NCBI GenBank assembly: GCA_017443805.1
Contig: JAFSXY010000059.1
Coordinates: 1 to 34,203, forward strand
Length of the DNA stretch: 34,203 nt
DNA from: Clostridia bacterium
GTDB lineage: Bacteria > Bacillota > Clostridia > Oscillospirales > Acutalibacteraceae
Direction: 5' to 3'
Below are positions 6,495 through 13,001 of the stretch, piece by piece (positions within the stretch are counted from its first letter, which is position 1; each line of letters begins with the position of its first letter). A model generated the notes under the pieces. That model searched no databases and was not told the DNA's origin. It saw only the letters and a program-made list of their open reading frames with translations. The position numbers were made by a program, and so were the translations under genes.

Positions 6495-7112
6495 TTATTC
6501 GGCGGGCTCCTCAGCGGGAGCAGCTTCCTCGGCGGGAGCTTCTGCGGGTGCGGCATCCTCGGCGGGAGCGGCTTCCTCAGTGGAAGCGGCATCCTCGGCG
6601 GGAGCCTCGGCAGCATCCGCACCGCCCTTGTCCACGATCGCCTGAATGGCTCTCGCAAAGGACGCCATAGGCGCCTGGAATACCATACATACGTTTGCAA
6701 GGAGCTGTTCCTTGGACGGAAGCTTTGCAAGCTCGTTTAACTTTTCGAGCGTGATCAGCTCCCCGTCGATGAAACCGGCCTTCAAAGTGAAGTTCTCGTG
6801 TCCCTCGGCAAACTTGGAGAGAATTTTTGCAGCTGCAACGTAGTCCTCTCTGCTGGTGGCGAGCGCGGTGGTGCCGTTCAGGATATCGTCCATCGCAGCG
6901 AGAGCGGTCCCGTTGATCGCGAGACGGATCAGCGTGTTCTTGGCGACGGAATATTCCACGCCGGCTTCACGCAGCTCCTTACGCAGCTTGGTATCGTCCT
7001 CCACCGTCGTTCCCTTGTAGTCTACGACCACGCCGGCGACAGCAGCGCCGAGCCTTTCCTTCAGAGCAGCAACCTGTGCTTTCTTTTCTTCTAAAACTTT
7101 TACGCTTGGCAA
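6495..7112 (-). CDS. rplJ: 50S ribosomal protein L10 with an extended Ala/Glu/Pro tail
   Basis: The 205-residue product starts with TTG, eight bases after AGGTG. Residues 1-165 are a normal L10: KVLEEKKAQVAALKERL, VVVDYKGTTVEDDTKLRKELR, YSVAKNTLIRLA, and the C-terminal helix (FQAPMASFARAIQAIVDKGG) that binds L7/L12 dimers. Residues from about 167 to 205 are a low-complexity tail of AEEAAPAED-like repeats, about 35-40 residues beyond the usual end of L10. The tail is encoded by imperfect 15-24 base tandem repeats. L10 anchors the stalk on 23S rRNA and, with L12, represses its own operon through the upstream leader. Confidence 0.96.
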   Translation of the reverse strand: MPSVKVLEEKKAQVAALKERLGAAVAGVVVDYKGTTVEDDTKLRKELREAGVEYSVAKNTLIRLAINGTALAAMDDILNGTTALATSREDYVAAAKILSKFAEGHENFTLKAGFIDGELITLEKLNELAKLPSKEQLLANVCMVFQAPMASFARAIQAIVDKGGADAAEAPAEDAASTEEAAPAEDAAPAEAPAEEAAPAEEPAE

Positions 7113-7258
7113 ATTGATTTCACCTGCCTTTTTCTAAAATAATAAGCCCTTCCGCCAAACCGACGAAAGGGCATAAAACCATACGTTTTAAATGCACGTT
7201 TCCTCGGCAGGCGTTTCAAAACTTTACGCGATAACGCACCTGCTGTCTTAAGAACAGC
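7113..7258 (-). promoter_or_regulatory. L10 (rplJ) leader RNA with attenuator hairpin
   Basis: On the minus strand the leader contains CTGTTCTTAAGACAGCAGG near the 5' end and, later, CCTGCCGAGG, features typical of the Firmicutes L10 leader. A hairpin with arms GCCCTTT/AAGGGC (7172-7146) followed by a T-rich stretch lies just before the ribosome binding site and could serve as an attenuator. Family knowledge: L10(L12)4 binds this leader to repress translation or transcription of rplJL. An Rfam covariance search for the L10 leader would confirm it. Confidence 0.8.
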
Positions 7259-7264
7259 GGCTAT

Positions 7265-7293
7265 ATCGTATCACACGGATACGGTTTTGTCAA
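7265..7293 (-). promoter_or_regulatory. Internal sigma-A promoter for rplJ-rplL
   Basis: On the minus strand TTGACA (7293-7288), a 17-base spacer and TACGAT (7270-7265) lie between rplA and the L10 leader. The pair can therefore be transcribed separately from the upstream genes. Confidence 0.85.
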
Positions 7294-7315
7294 GAGATTT
7301 TTTTTGAAAAAAACC

Positions 7316-8020
7316 TTATTCGGCGGACTTGAGCACCCTGTTGGGATTGATCTTCACGCCGACGCCCATCGTGGAGGAAACCACGCAGGAGCGAATATAC
7401 TGGCCCTTGGAAGCGGCGGGCTTCGCTTTGATCACGGCGTCTAAAAGGGTCGCGTAGTTCTCATACAGTTTTTCCGCACCGAAGCTGACCTTGCCGATCG
7501 GGCAGTGGATAATGTTGGTTTTGTCAAGACGGTACTCGATCTTACCGGCTTTCGCCTCGGCGACAGCCTTGGCAACGTCGGGGGTCACAGTGCCGGCCTT
7601 GGGGCTGGGCATCAAACCGCGGGGGCCGAGGATCTTACCGAGACGGCCGACCAGACCCATCATGTTGGGAGCGGCAATGCAGACGTCAAAGTCCATAAAA
7701 CCCTCGCCCTGGATACGGGCGACCAGATCCTCCGCGCCGACGATCTCCGCACCGGCAGCGGTTGCAGCGTCAGCTTCCGCACCCTTTGCAAAAACCGCAA
7801 CACGCACGCTTTTACCTGTGCCGTTGGGCAATACGACGGCGCCGCGCACCTGCTGGTCCGCGTGACGGGAGTCAACGCCCAAACGAACGTGCACTTCCAC
7901 CGTCTCATCAAACTTGGCCTTTGCGGCCTTTACGACAAGCTCCAGCGCATCCGTGGAGTCATAGAGCCTGGATCTCTCAACGAGCTTTGCGCTTTCGATA
8001 TATTTCTTTCCGTGTTTCAT
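7316..8020 (-). CDS. rplA: 50S ribosomal protein L1
   Basis: The 234-residue product has normal length and family signatures throughout: [83 protein letters not shown] (split over about 134-164) and the C-terminal [11 protein letters not shown]. It binds 23S rRNA at the mobile L1 stalk and represses the rplK-rplA transcript in many bacteria. The gene follows rplK by 21 bases. Confidence 0.98.
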   Translation of the reverse strand: MKHGKKYIESAKLVERSRLYDSTDALELVVKAAKAKFDETVEVHVRLGVDSRHADQQVRGAVVLPNGTGKSVRVAVFAKGAEADAATAAGAEIVGAEDLVARIQGEGFMDFDVCIAAPNMMGLVGRLGKILGPRGLMPSPKAGTVTPDVAKAVAEAKAGKIEYRLDKTNIIHCPIGKVSFGAEKLYENYATLLDAVIKAKPAASKGQYIRSCVVSSTMGVGVKINPNRVLKSAE

Positions 8021-8041
8021 CTTCTTCTACCTCCGCTCGTC

Positions 8042-8467
8042 TCAGTCAACCACAGTGATACCCATGCTGCGCGCGGTACCGGCGATCATGCGCATGGCAG
8101 ATTCGACGTTTGCTGCGTTTAAGTCGGGCATCTTTTGCTCGGCGATCTTTCTGACCTGCTCCTTTGTGATGGAAGCGACCTTCACCTTGTTGGGTACACC
8201 GGAAGCGGTCTCAATACCGCAGGCCTTTTTGATCAGCACTGCAGCAGGCGGCGTTTTGGTGATAAATGTAAAGGAACGGTCGGCATAGACCGTGATCACG
8301 ACAGGAATGATAAGCCCCATATCGTTCTTGGTCCGCTCATTGAATTCCTTCGTGAATGCCATAATGTTGACGCCGTGCTGTCCGAGCGCGGGGCCGACGG
8401 GGGGCGAGGGCGTTGCCTTGCCTGCGGGGATCTGAAGCTTAATTAAGCCTACAACTTTTTGTGCCAT
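8042..8467 (-). CDS. rplK: 50S ribosomal protein L11
   Basis: The 141-residue product is of normal length, with [21 protein letters not shown] (first part of the N-terminal domain), [30 protein letters not shown] and the rRNA-binding C-terminal region ending in [14 protein letters not shown]. It binds the GTPase-associated region of 23S rRNA. GGAGGTG lies before the ATG. It is separated from nusG by a 115-base structured spacer. Confidence 0.98.
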   Translation of the reverse strand: MAQKVVGLIKLQIPAGKATPSPPVGPALGQHGVNIMAFTKEFNERTKNDMGLIIPVVITVYADRSFTFITKTPPAAVLIKKACGIETASGVPNKVKVASITKEQVRKIAEQKMPDLNAANVESAMRMIAGTARSMGITVVD

Positions 8468-8493
8468 AACTGCACCTCCAAAAAAATGTGGTA

Positions 8494-8528
8494 GTGGCGG
8501 GAGTATAAAAGGATTTGCTCCCTCCCAC
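8494..8528 (-). promoter_or_regulatory. Hairpin in the nusG-rplK spacer (possible L11/L1 control site)
   Basis: The arms GTGGCGGGAG (8494-8503) and CTCCCTCCCAC (8518-8528) pair with a small internal bulge. A second hairpin of CGCCC/GGGCG lies just to the right. No T-run follows, so these are more likely leader structure than terminators. L1 is known to bind rplK-leader hairpins in several bacteria; that role here is inferred. Confidence 0.4.
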
Positions 8529-8582
8529 AGCGCCCGACGGGCGCCATAACAGGCCGGTATGCACCGACCGGGTTACCAAAAA

Positions 8583-9140
8583 TCAATCAACTGCGGGCTC
8601 GACCTGGTCAAGCCCCAGCTCCAGGGGCGTATCGCGTCCCATCATGGAAATGATCACGCGTACGGTATCGTTTTCGATATCGATATCGTCAACGGTACCC
8701 GAAAATCCGTCGAACGAGCCGCCGATAATCGTTACAAGGTCGCCCACCGCGTAGTCCACGCTCACGCTGCGTTTTTCAACGCCGAGCTTATAGACCTCCG
8801 CCTCTGTCAGCGGAACGGCTCTGCCGTCCGGTCCGACAAAACCGGTCACGCCGCGGGTATTGCGGATGATATACCAGATCTCGTCGGTCATGCGGTTTTC
8901 GCCGGCCTTCTCGTTGTACGAGACCGCCAGCTTTACCAGCACGTAGCCCGGGAAGATCTTCCGCTCGACCTCGCGCCTTTTATCTTCCTTGATCTCAACG
9001 ACGGTTTCGGTGGGAACGCAAACCTCCAGGATCTGATCCTGCAGGCCGTGGTTTTCAACGATCCGCCGGATGTTGTCCGCGACCTTGTTCTCATATCCCG
9101 AATATGTGTGTACCACATACCATTTGTAATCTTCAAACAC
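8583..9140 (-). CDS. nusG: Transcription termination/antitermination factor NusG
   Basis: The product is 185 residues from a GTG start at 9140, which lies eight bases after GGAGG. An in-frame ATG eight codons upstream has no ribosome binding site. The NGN domain is seen as KWYVVHTYSGYENKVADNI, KIFPGYVLVKL, WYIIRNTRGVTGFVG, and the C-terminal KOW domain as GDLVTIIGGSFDGFSGTVDDID...VIISMMGRDTPLEL. It links RNA polymerase to Rho or to the leading ribosome. It sits 39 bases after secE, in the usual order. Confidence 0.97.
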   Translation of the reverse strand: MFEDYKWYVVHTYSGYENKVADNIRRIVENHGLQDQILEVCVPTETVVEIKEDKRREVERKIFPGYVLVKLAVSYNEKAGENRMTDEIWYIIRNTRGVTGFVGPDGRAVPLTEAEVYKLGVEKRSVSVDYAVGDLVTIIGGSFDGFSGTVDDIDIENDTVRVIISMMGRDTPLELGLDQVEPAVD

Positions 9141-9179
9141 GGTTCGTTCCTCCGTTTCATGCAAAGTGGAAATCCGGCG

Positions 9180-9665
9180 TTATTCGCCGGCGTCCGCGGT
9201 TTCCTCCTCCAAAGTCTCTTCCTCAGCCTCTTCGTTTGCTTCGGTTTCGGCTTCTTCGGTTTCTTCCTCGTCGGCGCCTGCATCTGCGTCGGCATCGGCG
9301 TCATCCGTCACCTCGTCGACCACGGCCAGCTGTTCGCCTGCGCTGACGGCCAGCTGTTTGCCTGCGCCGAACAACGCCGTCAGTCCCTGGTCGATCCCAT
9401 AGATCACAAGACCGACCACAACGATCGTGGCAAGTACGATCAGACTGGATTTCAAGACCTGCTTCGGACCGGGCCAAACGATCTTTTTAACCGTTCCCAC
9501 AAAATCTTTCCAAAACTTCTTAACCGTTTTGCCGGCACGGGTAAAAACGTTGCCTTCTTTTTTCGGCTTGGACTGCTTGACTCTTTCCTGCTTTGCCTTT
9601 TTTGCGGCTTTTTCGGCCTCTTTCGCGGCCTTCATCGCCTCTTTATCGGCAGTTTTGTCAGCCAT
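9180..9665 (-). CDS. secE: Preprotein translocase subunit SecE with long N- and C-terminal extensions
   Basis: The 161-residue product is more than twice the usual length of single-helix SecE in Gram-positives (about 60-75). Residues 1-40 are a Lys/Ala/Glu-rich charged segment. The SecE core occupies about 41-100: amphipathic helix KTVKKFWKDFVGTVKKIVWPG, the conserved WP turn, and one membrane helix (about 73-92). Residues 101-161 are an extremely acidic tail of Asp/Glu/Ala/Thr. With a cytoplasmic N terminus this tail should lie outside the membrane. The position between rpmG and nusG supports the identity. The tail is unusual and is reported as a finding. Confidence 0.93.
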   Translation of the reverse strand: MADKTADKEAMKAAKEAEKAAKKAKQERVKQSKPKKEGNVFTRAGKTVKKFWKDFVGTVKKIVWPGPKQVLKSSLIVLATIVVVGLVIYGIDQGLTALFGAGKQLAVSAGEQLAVVDEVTDDADADADAGADEEETEEAETEANEEAEEETLEEETADAGE

Positions 9666-9707
9666 ACAAATTCATTCCTTTCATTCCGGGCAATTGTTTT
9701 TCGCCGT

Positions 9708-9857
9708 TTACTTGGTTTCTCTGTGCAGCGTGTGCTTTCTGCAGAAACGACAGTACTTGTTCATTTCAAGCCGGTCAGGGGTGTTCTTCTTGTTTTTCAT
9801 CGTGTTGTAGTTACGCTGTTTGCACTCCGTGCATGCAAGAGTGATCTTGACTCTCAT
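9708..9857 (-). CDS. rpmG: 50S ribosomal protein L33
   Basis: The 49-residue product begins [20 protein letters not shown] and contains [28 protein letters not shown]. Both CxxC pairs are present, so it is a zinc-binding type of L33. GGAGGTG lies seven bases before the ATG. It is the first gene of the operon, about 100 bases after a consensus promoter. Its position directly before secE is typical of Firmicutes. Confidence 0.96.
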   Translation of the reverse strand: MRVKITLACTECKQRNYNTMKNKKNTPDRLEMNKYCRFCRKHTLHRETK

Positions 9858-9963
9858 AACGGCACCTCCATTTATTCATGTAGCCTCCCTCTCTATTTCC
9901 GCGTCGGGAAAATTAACCCGGAAAATCAGGGCGCAAAAAAAGAACCCTCAGAGAGGTACAACA

Positions 9964-9992
9964 AATATACCACAAGGGGTTCCGGATGTCAA
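9964..9992 (-). promoter_or_regulatory. Sigma-A promoter of the rpmG-secE-nusG-rplKA operon
   Basis: On the minus strand a perfect TTGACA (9992-9987), a 17-base spacer and TATATT (9969-9964) are seen. The leader to rpmG is about 100 bases and contains the arms GAACCC/GGGTTC followed by a run of seven T (minus strand); the second half of that stem lies in the leader, so early attenuation is possible. Confidence 0.85.
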
Positions 9993-10011
9993 GTATTTTT
10001 TTCGGCGGTTT

Positions 10012-10575
10012 TTACACAAAGACAAAACCGCGGATCGCCCTTTTGTAAACGCTGCAGTTGAGCTTATGCAGCGCGTCGCCGAGGTCTGCGACGCGGGGAT
10101 CGTCCGGCATGTCGCACAGCTCCGCAAACTGCGCGCCGATACCGCCCGCCGCGGCGTTCTTGACCGACATATAATAAAAGGAAAAGGCGGCGGCATGAGA
10201 CAGCGCGTCATAAAGCGCGGGCGAGACCTGCTGGAGCACATCGTACATCTCCCCCACTGCGACGCTGGCGAGCATCGGCGAAGGCAGATACCGGTTCAAG
10301 CAGTACTCAGCAGAAAAAACCGAAAGGAACTTCATCTGTTGTAAGAGCACACCCTCCGGCTGCAGTCCTCTTTCGCGCACCATGGCATCCAGCTCCTCCG
10401 GCGCAGCCTGATAAGAAAACGCACTGACGATATTGGCCCCAAGCGCCTTGGCTTTGGCAAAATTCCCGTTAAAATGCTGCCGCCCGGACTCCGCAAGAAA
10501 ATCCGCGGTCTCAGTTGCCTGTGCAGGCGCCTTTCCCACAGCGCCGACAATTTTCATATCGCTGTCGTCAAACAT
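10012..10575 (-). CDS. Hypothetical protein, 187 aa
   Basis: No family was recognised. The protein has no signal peptide and no clear membrane helix. Residues 1-20 contain KIVGAVGKAPAQ; the middle is mixed helical with SAEYCLNRYLPSPMLASVAVGEMYDVL, and there is an Ala/Tyr/Phe-rich stretch HAAAFSFYYMSVKNAAAGG at about 127-145. Amino-acid composition and codon choice match the neighbouring real genes. GGGGG is only four bases before the ATG, and no better start is visible; a Met at residue 7 lacks a ribosome binding site. It is transcribed toward the ribosomal operon, whose promoter lies directly after its stop. A stem with arms GCGGTTTT/AAAACCGC surrounds the stop codon. Confidence 0.7.
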   Translation of the reverse strand: MFDDSDMKIVGAVGKAPAQATETADFLAESGRQHFNGNFAKAKALGANIVSAFSYQAAPEELDAMVRERGLQPEGVLLQQMKFLSVFSAEYCLNRYLPSPMLASVAVGEMYDVLQQVSPALYDALSHAAAFSFYYMSVKNAAAGGIGAQFAELCDMPDDPRVADLGDALHKLNCSVYKRAIRGFVFV

Positions 10576-10599
10576 AGAACCCCCATGGCGTCTGCTGGC

Positions 10600-10871
10600 G
10601 CGGACGCAATGAAATATTTCCTTCGGAAATGTGAAATATTTTGCTTTTGCAAAATATGAAATATCTTCTGCGGAGATATGAAGTATTTCGTCAGCAGCGA
10701 AACATTATGGACGGGCTCCGCCCGTACCCGTTTTTACATATAATCAAAACCCGAAGGGTTTTCCGAAATATGGCGGCGAAGCCGACATACTTCATACTTT
10801 CGCCCTGCGAAAACACTTCATACGCCGAAAGGCGTATTTCATATTGCGCAGCAATATTTCATTGCGGCCGC
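10600..10871. mobile_element. Palindromic hairpin array bounded by a 19-bp inverted repeat (MITE-like)
   Basis: About ten short perfect hairpins stand head to tail: ATTTCC/GGAAAT, ATTTTGC/GCAAAAT, ATATCT/AGATAT, TTTCG/CGAAA, CGGGC/GCCCG, AAAACCC/GGGTTTT, TTTCGC/GCGAAA, ACGCC/GGCGT and ATTGC/GCAAT. In the left half they are linked by ATGAAATAT. In the right half the linkers are the reverse complement (ATTTCAT or ACTTCAT). The outer ends 10600-10618 and 10853-10871 are inverted copies of each other with one mismatch. No protein is encoded. The right end touches the PHP gene stop codon. Confidence 0.75.
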
Positions 10872-10872
10872 C

Positions 10873-11769
10873 TCAGCGGACGCTTGCGGCCGCTTCTGCC
10901 GTATCTTCCTCCGCGGCAAGCTTTTTGGCAAGGCGTTTCTGGCGGCCTTTAAAGCTCAACAGCTCGTTTAATTGCGTCTTCGGCGTGCCGTAATCGCCCG
11001 GCGCAAGCGGCGTACGGTTGTACATACCGCGGAAATCGCTGCCGCCGGTCATCAAAAGCTTGCTCTTTTTACAAAAAGCATACAGCTCGTCGCTTTCGGT
11101 CTTCGTCGCGGACGGATGCCAAACCTCAACGCCATCCAACCCCAGCGGTAGCAGACGTTCGATCAGCGTGTCGTCTCTGTACTCCACCGGATGCGCCAGC
11201 ACAGCGATACCGCCCGCAGCATGAATCGTTTCAAGAACCTCTTTTACGGGCGCGTAATCCGGTTTCACTATAATATTATGTTCACTTTCAGGAGAAAATA
11301 ACATGTCGTAAACGGCGGAATAAATCCCGTCGGTCACGCCGCACTCCATCAGCGCATGCATAATATGCTGTTCATACAGATTGGTAGAGCCCGCGGCACA
11401 GCGGCGGATCACGTCCGACGTCACAGGGTACAGCTTTGAGACCTTGATCATCATATATTGCGCGGCGCGCTTGGCTGCGGCCGCATTTTTATGGCACAGC
11501 CCCTCCAGCCTGTCCGGAAAATCGGGAAGATAACACAATATATGCAACACCTGTCCCGTTTTATCGTCGATCGCAGACAACTCCACGCCGGGGATTACAC
11601 GTACGCCGTTTCTTTCCCCAATGATTTTGGCCCTGACCGTTCCCGCCTGGCAGTCATGATCCGTAATGGCAAGCACGTCGACGCCTTTATTTTTGGCGAG
11701 TGTAATAATATCCTCGATCCCCATGGAGCCGTTTGACAAACGGGTATGGCAATGTAAATCTCCGCTCAA
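10873..11769 (-). CDS. PHP-domain phosphoesterase (YciV/TrpH-like)
   Basis: The 298-residue product has the PHP superfamily metal-site motifs: DLHCHTRLSNGS (4-15), LAITDHD (33-39), VIPGVELSA, VLAHPVEY and a C-terminal GGSDFRG. Members of this subgroup hydrolyse 3',5'-nucleotide bisphosphates or short RNA 5' ends (RNase AM in E. coli), with three metal ions. Which substrate applies here is not shown. The start is TTG, seven bases after a GGGGGG run. A promoter lies at 11865-11893. The last residues (AEAAASVR and stop) are encoded within a palindromic GCGGCCGC-flanked sequence at the edge of the hairpin array, so the C terminus may have been altered by that element. Confidence 0.88.
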   Translation of the reverse strand: MSGDLHCHTRLSNGSMGIEDIITLAKNKGVDVLAITDHDCQAGTVRAKIIGERNGVRVIPGVELSAIDDKTGQVLHILCYLPDFPDRLEGLCHKNAAAAKRAAQYMMIKVSKLYPVTSDVIRRCAAGSTNLYEQHIMHALMECGVTDGIYSAVYDMLFSPESEHNIIVKPDYAPVKEVLETIHAAGGIAVLAHPVEYRDDTLIERLLPLGLDGVEVWHPSATKTESDELYAFCKKSKLLMTGGSDFRGMYNRTPLAPGDYGTPKTQLNELLSFKGRQKRLAKKLAAEEDTAEAAASVR

Positions 11770-12085
11770 AAAAAGATCCCCCCTACGGTACTTTGTACCG
11801 ATCCTGTAAGCACAAATACGAAAAACAGCATATTAAGGCAAACTTTATGCGATTGTACAATACAATTATACAACTTCCAATTCAATTTTTCAAGTTTTTT
11901 CTTTTCTTTTATTATATTTTTTTATCTAAACATAAACATCTTTTTCAGATCCGAAAAATGATTTTTCGTTCATAAAAAATCATCACTGATACAAAAATGA
12001 CATTATTCCGAACAAATTTGACAAATCCGTACATACTTCCGAATAACATCTTATAATGACAACAAAAAAAAGGAAGGTTTGTAAA
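11770..12085. other. Divergent intergenic region between the PHP gene and the membrane protein gene
   Basis: This A/T-rich stretch carries the PHP-gene promoter and a small perfect hairpin CGGTAC-TTT-GTACCG (11786-11800) just before the TTG start. Toward the right a TTGACA (12018-12023) and a TATAAT (12052-12057) are too far apart (28 bases) to form one standard promoter. No further gene was seen. Confidence 0.6.
11865..11893 (-). promoter_or_regulatory. Sigma-A promoter of the PHP gene
   Basis: On the minus strand TTGAAA (11893-11888), a 17-base spacer and TATAAT (11870-11865) are seen. The leader is about 90 bases. Confidence 0.8.
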
Positions 12086-12646
12086 ATGCTGCAATCATCA
12101 TTAGAATATCGGGATAATCTTCAGGAAAAACCGTCATATAAAGAAACCAAGTACAACCATCTGCGTTACATTTTTCCTGCAAAGCTTTGTGCTGCTGCGA
12201 TCATCGCACTGTTTGCCTGCGTTATCTTATGGCTCATACCTTATTCAAGGGATTTTGATAATTACTTCCCCTGGTTTTGCTGCGCCGGCGCGCTTCTCAT
12301 ACAGACGATTGCGGACCGTTTCCTGTTTGACAGACAAAATGTAAAAACGCACACTGCGGCAAAGATCCTGCGCAGCGTCTTTTCGCTTCTTCCCCTTGTG
12401 CCGCTGTATTGGATGTCCTCGTTAATATTGATGATACCGGATGACTATAGTTTTATTATTCTGATGCCCATTCTCGCTGCCCTCGTGGTTTTCCCATGTG
12501 TGAGTCTGCTTTACCTTCAAGTCACGAATATCGCCATTGCCTGGAAAAACACGGTCCTCCTCCGCGACCTGCAGTTGATCTCATCGGTTAGCCTCTGCGC
12601 TTCCCTGCTCTTTATTCTCCTAATCGCTATCCTCTCCAATCATTAA
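12086..12646 (+). CDS. Hypothetical membrane protein, 186 aa, 4-5 helices
   Basis: The ATG at 12086 follows AAGGAAGG by eight bases. An in-frame ATG ten codons earlier has no ribosome binding site and overlaps a TATAAT box. After a polar N terminus (about 1-25) there are hydrophobic segments around AAAIIALFACVILWLI, WFCCAGALLIQTI, SLLPLVPLYWMSSLILMI, IILMPILAALVVFPCVSLLYL and VSLCASLLFILLIAIL. No family was recognised. It stands alone on the plus strand and converges with the next gene, with the repeat element 12695-13009 between them. Confidence 0.72.
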   Translation: MLQSSLEYRDNLQEKPSYKETKYNHLRYIFPAKLCAAAIIALFACVILWLIPYSRDFDNYFPWFCCAGALLIQTIADRFLFDRQNVKTHTAAKILRSVFSLLPLVPLYWMSSLILMIPDDYSFIILMPILAALVVFPCVSLLYLQVTNIAIAWKNTVLLRDLQLISSVSLCASLLFILLIAILSNH

Positions 12647-12775
12647 TAAAAACTCCGGGGGGCCGGCAATTTGCAGCGGTGTTTTTGTCAAAAAAAATAA
12701 AGGGACGGCTTTGGGCGCCCTCGCTTAGGGATTTGTATGCCGCAGCGGCGCATTTATTTGCGAAATACTGTGTTG

Positions 12776-12812
12776 CAGGGGTCGGATATCCGTCAGGATT
12801 ATCCGCCCCCTG
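12776..12812. repeat. Element hairpin 1 (complementary to hairpin 2)
   Basis: The arms CAGGGGTCGGATA and TATCCGCCCCCTG pair with one mismatch around an 11-base loop TCCGTCAGGAT. The core 12784-12804 is the exact reverse complement of 12902-12922. Confidence 0.85.
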
Positions 12813-12889
12813 CGCCTCGTCTTTCACAAAAAACTGCATCCACTGCAGTGCGAAGCAGTTTTTCTCCAGCTGTTTTTTGTTCTAACAAT

Positions 12890-12934
12890 CTGCCCGGCAA
12901 GGGATAATCCTGACGGATATCCCTTGCCGGGCAG
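12890..12934. repeat. Element hairpin 2, 17-bp perfect stem
   Basis: The arms CTGCCCGGCAAGGGATA and TATCCCTTGCCGGGCAG are perfectly complementary and enclose the loop ATCCTGACGGA. That loop is the exact complement of the loop of hairpin 1. Confidence 0.9.
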
Positions 12935-13001
12935 GCAGTTCGGGCGAAAAAAAGCGGTAAAAAACCATATAACCCCCTAAGTGAGAGCGCCCTTCCGTCC
13001 C

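Noticed and set aside
9790..9889. A 22-codon upstream frame starting in the rpmG leader and overlapping rpmG
   Set aside because: It has a GGGAGG-like sequence before its ATG but is short, shows no known leader-peptide features and overlaps the real gene in another frame.
8559..10061. A 500-codon plus-strand frame opposite nusG-secE-rpmG
   Set aside because: It covers four confirmed genes and a promoter on the other strand and has no start signal of its own.
10600..10871. CRISPR array
   Set aside because: The repeated units are 9-base linkers between self-complementary stems, spacing is irregular and orientation reverses in the middle. There are no 25-37-base repeats, no spacers and no cas genes.
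12018..12057. TTGACA and TATAAT upstream of the 186-aa membrane protein as one promoter
   Set aside because: The boxes are 28 bases apart, too far for a sigma-A promoter. Either box may work with a weaker partner.
12627..12839. A minus-strand frame of 70 codons inside the MITE-like element
   Set aside because: It lies within the palindromic element, lacks a ribosome binding site and uses composition unlike the real genes. It is best explained as chance coding of repeat DNA.
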